8,134 nt of DNA, taken from an uncultured Saprospiraceae bacterium (lineage in GTDB: Bacteria > Bacteroidota > Bacteroidia > Chitinophagales > Saprospiraceae). Below are positions 1 through 4,887 of the stretch, in pieces (position 1 is the stretch's first letter; every line of letters starts with the position of its first letter). Both the position numbers and the translations under genes were made by a program. Below the pieces are notes generated by a model that worked only from the letters and a program-made list of their open reading frames with translations, did no database searches and was not told the origin of the DNA. Location: assembly GCA_937894165.1 (NCBI GenBank), contig CALCSX010000087.1:1-8134 (forward strand), read 5' to 3'.

Positions 1-5
1 ATTAC

Positions 6-71
6 TAATAATAAACGAGGTCGTTGAGCGTGGTTCCTGAGCGAAGCCGAAGGGGAGTCGAAACGCCGGCT
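6..71 (+). repeat. Composite dispersed repeat: TAATAATAAACGAGGTC unit plus 42-bp unit
   Basis: Two units lie back to back. The 25-bp unit at 6-30 (TAATAATAAACGAGGTC followed by GTTGAGCG) recurs at 3913-3937 and 3976-4000 with a single G/A difference. The next 42 bp (30-71), containing CCTGAGCGAAGCCGAAGG and ending in AACGCCGGCT, is identical to 4161-4202. Both belong to the GAGCGAAGTCGAAA-type intergenic repeat style seen in many Bacteroidota genomes. There is no sign of coding. Confidence 0.85.
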
Positions 72-84
72 CGAGAATCCACCA

Positions 85-136
85 CTAAACAACAAAGGTA
101 CTAAACAGCAGAGTGCTAAACAGTGAAACGATAAAC
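85..136 (+). repeat. Tandem (C/A)TAAAC array, ~15-bp period, first block
   Basis: The hexamers CTAAAC, CTAAAC, CTAAAC and ATAAAC begin at 85, 101, 116 and 131, so the spacing is 16, 15 and 15 bp. The spacers are related (AACAAAGGTA, AGCAGAGTG, AGTGAAACG). The same unit reappears at 221-319 and 4369-4418. The 16-bp step breaks any reading frame and the frames contain TAA stops, so this is not a coding repeat. Confidence 0.75.
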
Positions 137-144
137 CGCTATAG

Positions 145-177
145 GTTTATGGGGTTTATGGAGTTTATAGGGTTTAT
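145..177 (+). repeat. Four GTTTAT hexamers at an exact 9-bp period
   Basis: GTTTAT begins at 145, 154, 163 and 172, with three-base spacers GGG, GGA and AGG, and ATTGTTC follows at 181. GTTTAT is the reverse complement of ATAAAC, so this block is inverted relative to the arrays on either side of it. An equivalent block with the same 9-bp spacing is at 4325-4357 and is also followed by ATTGTTC. The function is unknown. Confidence 0.8.
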
Positions 178-220
178 AAGATTGTTCTATTAAATAGCAT
201 AGCATTCAAAAAGCTCAAAT

Positions 221-319
221 ATAAACAGTGAAACGATAAACACCAAAGGGATAAACACCAAAGGGATAAACGGCAAAGCCAAGATAAACAACAAAGTGCT
301 AAACAGCAACGCGATAAAC
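221..319 (+). repeat. Tandem ATAAAC array, 15-bp period, directly upstream of cysD
   Basis: ATAAAC (once CTAAAC) begins at 221, 236, 251, 266, 284, 299 and 314; all steps are 15 bp except one of 18. The best-conserved unit is ATAAACACCAAAGGG. The last copy ends 35 bp before the cysD start, so the array lies where a promoter or leader would be. One frame (232-324) is open and would read repeated DKHQR-like residues, but a TGA lies just upstream and there is no start codon, so I do not call a gene. A regulatory role is possible but unproven. Confidence 0.8.
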
Positions 320-354
320 TATAAAATTTTTTCTAATCTACATAATACAATAAG

Positions 355-1245
355 ATGAATCATCTGAAAATTCTAGAAAACGAAGCCATTCATGTCATGA
401 GAGAAGTTGCCGCTCAGTTCGAAAGACCTGCGCTACTATTCTCAGGAGGTAAAGACTCCATTATAATGGTTCACCTAGCAAAAAAAGCTTTTTACCCGGG
501 TAGGATTCCTTTCCCGCTCATCCATATTGACACAGGTCACAATTTCAAGGAAACTATAGAATTTAGAGATAAATTAGTGGAGGAAACCGGCGCACGACTT
601 ATTGTAGGAAGTGTAGACGAGAGCATCGCCAAAGGACGAGTCGTCGAAGAGACAGGTCCCGAAGCCAGCCGTAATGGCCTTCAAACCATTTGCCTGCTCG
701 ACACCATCAAAGAACATCAAATCGATGCCGCACTTGGTGGTGGTCGTAGAGACGAAGAGAAAGCACGTGCAAAAGAACGTTTCTTCTCTCACAGAGATAT
801 TTTCGGTCAATGGGATCCAAAAAATCAAAGACCCGAATTGTGGAACCTTTATAACGGAAGAAAAAATCCCGGAGAGCAATTTAGAATTTTCCCAATCAGT
901 AATTGGACGGAAATGGACGTATGGCAATATATTGCTATGGAAAACATTGATATTCCGAATTTATATTTCTCTCATGAAAGGTCAGTTTTCAACAGACGAG
1001 GCGTTTGGCTATCAGAGTCAGACTTTATCACGAGATATCCGGAAGAAAAATTAGAAAAGAAAATCATCAGATTTAGAACGATAGGTGATGCTACCTGTAC
1101 AGGTGCAGTATTATCTAAAGCTTCTTCTATCGATGAAATTATAGTAGAAGTCGCTACAGCAGTGGAGACAGAAAGAGGAACAAGACATGATGACAAGCGA
1201 AGTGAAACAGCAATGGAAGACAGAAAAAGACAAGGTTATTTTTAA
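355..1245 (+). CDS. cysD: Sulfate adenylyltransferase subunit 2 (CysD)
   Basis: This is the catalytic subunit of the heterodimeric ATP sulfurylase. With the GTPase subunit encoded next door it condenses sulfate and ATP to adenosine 5'-phosphosulfate (APS) and pyrophosphate in the cytoplasm, the first step of sulfate assimilation. The 296 residues match the usual ~300. The PP-loop SGGKDS is at residues 30-35, followed by IDTGHNF near 58-64, the family block GGGRRDEEKARAKER at 128-142, FPISNWTEMDVW at 179-190, and the standard C-terminus MEDRKRQGYF. All the expected blocks are present, so the protein appears intact. The ATG at 355 gives a normal N-terminus; only A/T-rich sequence precedes it, with no Shine-Dalgarno. 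It heads a three-gene cluster, with 65 bp to cysNC. I see no clear terminator in that gap, so co-transcription is likely. Confidence 0.97.
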   Translation: MNHLKILENEAIHVMREVAAQFERPALLFSGGKDSIIMVHLAKKAFYPGRIPFPLIHIDTGHNFKETIEFRDKLVEETGARLIVGSVDESIAKGRVVEETGPEASRNGLQTICLLDTIKEHQIDAALGGGRRDEEKARAKERFFSHRDIFGQWDPKNQRPELWNLYNGRKNPGEQFRIFPISNWTEMDVWQYIAMENIDIPNLYFSHERSVFNRRGVWLSESDFITRYPEEKLEKKIIRFRTIGDATCTGAVLSKASSIDEIIVEVATAVETERGTRHDDKRSETAMEDRKRQGYF

Positions 1246-1310
1246 GTCTATTCAGCACTTCTGGATTCATTTCAATCATTAACTCTTTTCAAAAAATTCA
1301 AATTTTAAGA

Positions 1311-3206
1311 ATGAAAAATTCAAATATAAATACATTGGAAGCTCTTTTACGTTTCTCAACTGCGGGTTCTGTCGATGATGGAAAAAGCACCTTGATCGGA
1401 AGATTATTATACGACAGTAAAGCTATTTTTCAAGATCAATTAGATGCTGTGGAAGTGTCCAGCCGTAACAGTGGTGAAGAAGAGCTCAACCTAGCCCTTT
1501 TAATGGATGGCTTGAAAGCCGAAAGAGAACAGAAAATTACCATCGATGTAGCATACAGATATTTTGCCACCCCCAAGCGAAAATTTATTATCGCTGATAC
1601 CCCGGGTCACATTCAATATACCCGAAATATGGTGACAGGTGCTTCCACTGCGGATCTGACCATCGTATTGATTGATGCCAGAAAAGGTGTCTTGACGCAA
1701 TCCAAGCGCCACGCTTTCATTGCCTCCCTCCTTCAGATACCTCACCTGGTCGTAGCTGTCAACAAGATGGATTTAGTAGATTACAGCGAAGAGGTTTTCC
1801 AGAATATTGTGAAGGATTTCACGGAATTTGCTCAGAAATTAGACATTGATGACATCTCTTTTATCCCTATTTCAGCATTGAAAGGCGATAATATTGTCAA
1901 TAAAAGCACCGAAATGCCTTGGTACAATGGAGCGACTTTAATGTACAAATTGGAGAATGTTCAGGTCGGTTCAAGACGAAACAGAGTCGATTTCCGACTA
2001 CCGATACAATATGTAATCAGACCTAACCAAAACTTTAGAGGTTTTGCCGGGACAGTAGCCTCAGGTACATTGCGCGTGGGCGAAGAAATCATGGTCTTGC
2101 CCTCCCGCTTGAAGAGCAAGGTCAAATCGATAATTAGCTACAAGGAGGAATTGCAAGAAGCAGTCAGTGGATCGGCTGTAACGATAACTATCGAAGATGA
2201 GGTGGATATCAGCAGAGGGGATATGATTGTTAGGTCAAAGAATATTCCGCAGGTTTCGAGAGAATTTGAAGCCATCGTATGCTGGATGAATGAAAGTCCT
2301 ATGCAGAAGGAAAACAATTACATTATCATGCATACTTCAAGGACAGTTCAGGCTATCCCGTTAAAATTGCATTACAAAATAGATGTAGATTCCCTCCATC
2401 GAAATGATGCTGAATCATTGGAATTAAATGAGATAGGCAGGGTAAGATTTGCAGTTTCCCAACCGCTATTCTTCGACCCCTACAAAATAAATAATGAGAC
2501 CGGAAGCTTTATCATCATTGACCCTGCCAGCAATGTCACTGTAGGAGCCGGAATGATTCGAGGTATCGAAGCTGAAGATAATGGTAAAGGTGCTGAAACG
2601 GAAATGGAAAAATCCGCTAATGTCGTTTGGGAGCCATGGAATATAAGCAGACAGACCAGAGCATTACGTCAAGGGCATGTCCCAATGGTTCTTTGGTTTA
2701 CCGGAATTTCAGGAGCCGGAAAAAGTACAATTGCCCGCGCTTTGGAGAAAAGATTGTGGGATATGGGCAAACAAACGATGTTACTTGATGGTGATCAGGT
2801 GCGTCACGGCTTGTGCAGGGATCTCGGCTTTAGTGACAAGGATAGAAGAGAAAATATTAGAAGAGTCGGCGAACTGGCTAAACTGTTTTATGAACACGGA
2901 AATATTGTCATCTGCACATTTGTGTCACCATTTATAATGGATAGAGAGAAAGTGAGAAGTCTTATTCCCGATGCAGATTTTATTGAGATACAAGTTTCCT
3001 GTGCAAGAGATACCGCTATTGACAGAGATCCTAAAGGATTGTATGCCAAGGCTAAAAAGGGTGAAATCACCGGTTTGACCGGTTTTGATGGCATTTACGA
3101 AGAAAATCCAAATGCAGAATTGATTATCAACACAGACAATAGACCGATCGAAGAATGTGTTAATGAGGTGATGGATTACATTGGAGAAAAGATTAAGAAG
3201 AAATAA
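1311..3206 (+). CDS. cysNC: Bifunctional sulfate adenylyltransferase GTPase subunit / APS kinase (CysNC)
   Basis: This is a fusion of two sulfate-activation enzymes, 631 residues long as in NodQ/CysNC proteins. The N-terminal part (about 1-420) is the CysN elongation-factor-like GTPase that powers APS synthesis by CysD: P-loop GSVDDGKST at 19-27, DTPGH at 96-100 and NKMD at 151-154, then beta-barrel domains ending around SFIIIDPASNVTVGAG (about 398-413). After a short charged linker, the C-terminal part (about 450-628) is APS kinase, which phosphorylates APS to PAPS: Walker A GISGAGKST at 465-473, then LLDGDQVRHGL, RRENIRRVGELAKLF, a VSPF segment holding the conserved serine, and DPKGLYAKAKKGEITGLTG. 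Every key motif of both halves is present, so both activities are expected. The ATG at 1311 lies just before the family N-terminus. The stop shares one base with the cysH start. Confidence 0.96.
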   Translation: MKNSNINTLEALLRFSTAGSVDDGKSTLIGRLLYDSKAIFQDQLDAVEVSSRNSGEEELNLALLMDGLKAEREQKITIDVAYRYFATPKRKFIIADTPGHIQYTRNMVTGASTADLTIVLIDARKGVLTQSKRHAFIASLLQIPHLVVAVNKMDLVDYSEEVFQNIVKDFTEFAQKLDIDDISFIPISALKGDNIVNKSTEMPWYNGATLMYKLENVQVGSRRNRVDFRLPIQYVIRPNQNFRGFAGTVASGTLRVGEEIMVLPSRLKSKVKSIISYKEELQEAVSGSAVTITIEDEVDISRGDMIVRSKNIPQVSREFEAIVCWMNESPMQKENNYIIMHTSRTVQAIPLKLHYKIDVDSLHRNDAESLELNEIGRVRFAVSQPLFFDPYKINNETGSFIIIDPASNVTVGAGMIRGIEAEDNGKGAETEMEKSANVVWEPWNISRQTRALRQGHVPMVLWFTGISGAGKSTIARALEKRLWDMGKQTMLLDGDQVRHGLCRDLGFSDKDRRENIRRVGELAKLFYEHGNIVICTFVSPFIMDREKVRSLIPDADFIEIQVSCARDTAIDRDPKGLYAKAKKGEITGLTGFDGIYEENPNAELIINTDNRPIEECVNEVMDYIGEKIKKK

Positions 3207-3859
3207 TGCCGACGAGTGCTACAATAGAAATTTTAAGGGAAAATATTCAGATTTTCAAGGATGAGGGCAGGAAAATTTACCTTTCCTCCTCCTTTCAGAC
3301 CCAGAGTGTCCCTCTTTTGCATATTTTGAGTGTCACTTTTCCTGAAATTCCGGTACTTTTCATCGACACAGGCTTTTTATTTGCCGAAACGTATGAATTC
3401 AAGAACCAATTGGAACGTGATCTGGGCTTGAATGTCATTACGGTTAGATCCAGAAGAGATTATGCGCAACAAAGAACTGAGTCAGGATTATTTCTATACT
3501 CTGAAAGTGTAGACCACTGTTGCCAAGTCAATAAAGTAGAACCTGTAGCAGATTTGATGAATGAAGGTGATGTTTGGATAAGTGGCGTTAGAAGAGATCA
3601 AACGGCCCATCGCGCCCAGATGCAGACCATTGAATTCGATGCCAGAGGAGTGATTCGACTGCATCCCATGTTGAATTGGACAGGCAAAGATATCTATGCC
3701 TACATTAGGGAGCATAATCTCCCGAAACATCCACTCGAAGAAGCCGGATATGTCAGCATCGGCTGTGTTCCATGTACACATAAGTGGAGCGAGGGCAGCA
3801 CGCGGGGTGGCAGGTGGCTGGGCAGGCAGAAGACGGAGTGTGGATTGCATGTGAAATAA
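3206..3859 (+). CDS. cysH: Phosphoadenylyl-/adenylyl-sulfate reductase, [4Fe-4S] type (CysH)
   Basis: This enzyme reduces activated sulfate (APS and/or PAPS) to sulfite with thioredoxin- or glutaredoxin-derived electrons. Its 217 residues are slightly shorter than many homologues, with a short N-terminus. Visible features are a PP-loop-like SSSFQTQS at about 27-34, IDTGFLFAETY at 53-63, a CC pair at 105-106, GVRRDQTAHR at 127-136, HPMLNWTGKDIYAYI around 153-167, GCVPC with cysteines 187 and 190, and the C-terminal KTECGLH with the catalytic Cys212. The CC plus CxxC set is the iron-sulfur ligand pattern of APS-type reductases and is absent from E. coli-type PAPS reductases. Because an APS kinase is encoded immediately upstream, the true substrate (APS, PAPS or both) cannot be settled from sequence. 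The ATG overlaps the cysNC stop as TAATG, which suggests translational coupling. The last ~70 bases are unusually G-rich. Confidence 0.94.
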   Translation: MPTSATIEILRENIQIFKDEGRKIYLSSSFQTQSVPLLHILSVTFPEIPVLFIDTGFLFAETYEFKNQLERDLGLNVITVRSRRDYAQQRTESGLFLYSESVDHCCQVNKVEPVADLMNEGDVWISGVRRDQTAHRAQMQTIEFDARGVIRLHPMLNWTGKDIYAYIREHNLPKHPLEEAGYVSIGCVPCTHKWSEGSTRGGRWLGRQKTECGLHVK

Positions 3860-3912
3860 TGGTTAATTTAGCTAAAAAATATTACCACCTTAAGAATCAA
3901 AAACACTTTAAA

Positions 3913-4000
3913 TAATAATAAACGAGGTCATTGAGCGAAGTCGAAATGCCGACTGTAGAATCATAAACGATTAAATAATAATAAACGAGGTCATTGAGCG
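3913..4000 (+). repeat. Two copies of the TAATAATAAACGAGGTC repeat unit
   Basis: Positions 3913-3937 and 3976-4000 match 6-30 with only a G-to-A change in the GTC(G/A)TTGAGCG part. Each copy is followed by a shortened AGCGAAGTCGAAA/AGCCGACT tail and then a (G)AA(T/G)AAT-like end. They begin about 54 bp after the cysH stop. Between that stop and the first copy I see no strong intrinsic terminator, only AT-rich sequence. Confidence 0.8.
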
Positions 4001-4047
4001 AAAAGCCGACTGAAGAATTAAAAATCTCTGAACCCGCTCTATTCCTA

Positions 4048-4066
4048 GGCTTCGACTCCGCTCAGC
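4048..4066 (-). repeat. Inverted copy of the GAGCGAAGTCGAAA-type repeat
   Basis: GGCTTCGACTCCGCTCAGCC reads on the minus strand as GGCTGAGCGGAGTCGAAGCC, the same core as the plus-strand units around it. With a degenerate plus-strand unit at about 4123-4146 it makes a divergent pair that could fold together in a transcript. Confidence 0.6.
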
Positions 4067-4160
4067 CATCGGAATATCGCTCGTTGATCGATCGAAACTC
4101 CGTCTAGATAATAAAAGTAAATGAGGTCATTGAGCGTGGTCATTGAGCGAAAGCCGAAAT

Positions 4161-4202
4161 GTGGTTCCTGAGCGAAGCCGAAGGGGAGTCGAAACGCCGG
4201 CT
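4161..4202 (+). repeat. 42-bp repeat identical to 30-71
   Basis: The 42 bases beginning GTGGTTCCTGAGCG and ending AACGCCGGCT match 30-71 at every position. Degenerate GAGGTCATTGAGCG units precede it at about 4123-4160, as they do in the first copy. Perfect identity suggests recent copying or gene conversion; the cys genes lie between the two copies. Confidence 0.9.
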
Positions 4203-4210
4203 AGAAAAGA

Positions 4211-4315
4211 GAAGTTCTGAGTTCTGGGTTCTGGGTTCTGCGTTGGGGAAGTTCTTGGGATTGGAGATGAATTCTTGGGATTTCTTACTTCGGGAGAGAA
4301 GTTCTAAGTTCTAGG
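4211..4315 (+). repeat. GTTCTGG-rich repeat, copy 1
   Basis: The tract opens with tandem GTTCTGAGTTCTGGGTTCTGG and then reads (G)TTGGGGAAGTTCTTGGGATTGG, AATTCTTGGGATTT, CTTCGGGAGAGAAGTTCT. The same order of phrases recurs at about 4427-4494 and 7409-7500. Frames through it yield proline- or leucine-rich nonsense such as NPEPRT on the minus strand, so it is not treated as coding. Confidence 0.75.
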
Positions 4316-4324
4316 TTGAGGAAA

Positions 4325-4418
4325 GTTTATTGGGTTTATTTGATTTATTGGGTTTATATATTGTTCCAATAAACAATGAAATGATAAACAACAACGTGAT
4401 AAACAGCTAGCGATAAAC
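4325..4418 (+). repeat. GTTTAT (9-bp period) plus ATAAAC (15-bp period) block, second copy
   Basis: GTTTAT begins at 4325, 4334 and 4352, with ATTTAT at 4343, an exact 9-bp period. ATTGTTC follows at 4360, then ATAAAC at 4369, 4384, 4399 and 4413 (steps of 15, 15 and 14). This repeats the order and orientation seen at 145-319 upstream of cysD, in shorter form. It lies in a gene-free stretch, which argues that the block is a mobile or dispersed repeat and not a cysD-specific operator. Confidence 0.8.
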
Positions 4419-4426
4419 CTTGAGGG

Positions 4427-4560
4427 GTTCTGGGTTGGGGAAGTTCCTGGGATTGGTGTGAAATTCTTGAGATTTAGTCTTCGGGAAAAAAGTTAGAGAG
4501 GTCGTTGAGCGAAGTCGAAACGCCGGCTTAAGAAGTTCTCGGTTCTGAATTCTGAGTTGG
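4427..4560 (+). repeat. GTTCTGG repeat copies 2 and 3 with a GAGGTCGTTGAGCG unit between
   Basis: Positions 4427-4494 repeat the GTTCTGGGTTGGGGAAGTTC, GAAATTCTTGAGATTT, TCTTCGGGA order of copy 1. A GAGGTCGTTGAGCGAAGTCG unit ending in GCCGGCT occupies 4498-4528. A third, shorter GTTCTCGGTTCTGAATTCTG stretch (about 4535-4560) leads into the 154-bp element. A matching leader precedes the other copy of that element, at about 7547-7574. Confidence 0.7.
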
Positions 4561-4561
4561 G

Positions 4562-4715
4562 AGCGTTCTTGGCATTTGGTTTATATTTTGGGTACTCAAA
4601 GCCCCGAAGTGGGCGAAATATCAAAGCCCGGGGTGCAGCCCCGGGATAAAGCACTAAAAAAAGAGGTTTTGGCGGGATTTTTGCCCGAAGGAAGCAAAAA
4701 TCATGACAAAACCGG
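4562..4715 (+). repeat. ~154-bp direct repeat with two hairpins, left copy
   Basis: This aligns without gaps to 7575-7728 (constant offset 3013). By hand count 137 of 154 bases match, and 12 of the 17 differences fall in one 21-bp linker (4646-4666). Two hairpins are visible: CCCGGGG-TGCAG-CCCCGGG at 4627-4645, and GATTTTTGC/GCAAAAATC with a 9-base loop at 4676-4702. An open frame crosses it (start TTG at 4576, stop after 4848, 90 codons; peptide parts SPEVGEISK and FLPEGSKNHDKTG). I treat that frame as a repeat artefact because the linker is not protein-conserved between copies. Confidence 0.85.
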
Positions 4716-4781
4716 CTTATTATTATGTGGCAGAAAAAAATCCAAGATTGCTGACTGTATTAAGCAAATATTCTCATTTTC

Positions 4782-4808
4782 TGCTGAACCTATTCAGCAA
4801 TTTTCTCT
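4782..4808 (+). terminator. Hairpin TGCTGAA-CCTA-TTCAGCA followed by ATTTTCTC
   Basis: A perfect 7-bp stem (4782-4788 with 4793-4799) and a 4-base loop are followed by a short, broken T-rich run. It lies 88 bp upstream of the SNF2 start. It could end transcription coming through the repeat block, or be a structured leader of the helicase mRNA. The weak U-tract keeps confidence low. Confidence 0.35.
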
Positions 4809-4887
4809 CAACCGGAAAAATTCTGTTCTTAAATTATTAGATGATTAATTTTACTGATTTTATTAAAATTGTTGCTTAAACACTTCA

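Noticed and set aside
85..319. CRISPR-like array
   Set aside because: Units are only 15 bp with no unique ~30-bp spacers, and no cas genes are present.
232..324. Open frame with DKHQR-type peptide repeats before cysD
   Set aside because: No start codon, a stop directly upstream, and an equivalent block at 4369-4418 in a non-coding stretch; explained by the 15-bp DNA period being a multiple of three.
315..354. Bacteroidota-type promoter (TTTG ... TAnnTTTG) before cysD
   Set aside because: I looked for the -33/-7 pattern in the AT-rich stretch and found no pair close enough to call.
574..927. Minus-strand frame inside cysD and similar frames inside cysNC, cysH and the SNF2 gene
   Set aside because: Antisense or offset shadows of genes with complete family motifs on the plus strand; none has a recognisable motif of its own.
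4576..4848. 90-codon plus-strand frame starting with TTG
   Set aside because: Most of it lies in the 154-bp repeat. The other copy has a different linker peptide and stops at once after the element, so amino-acid conservation simply follows DNA repeat conservation.
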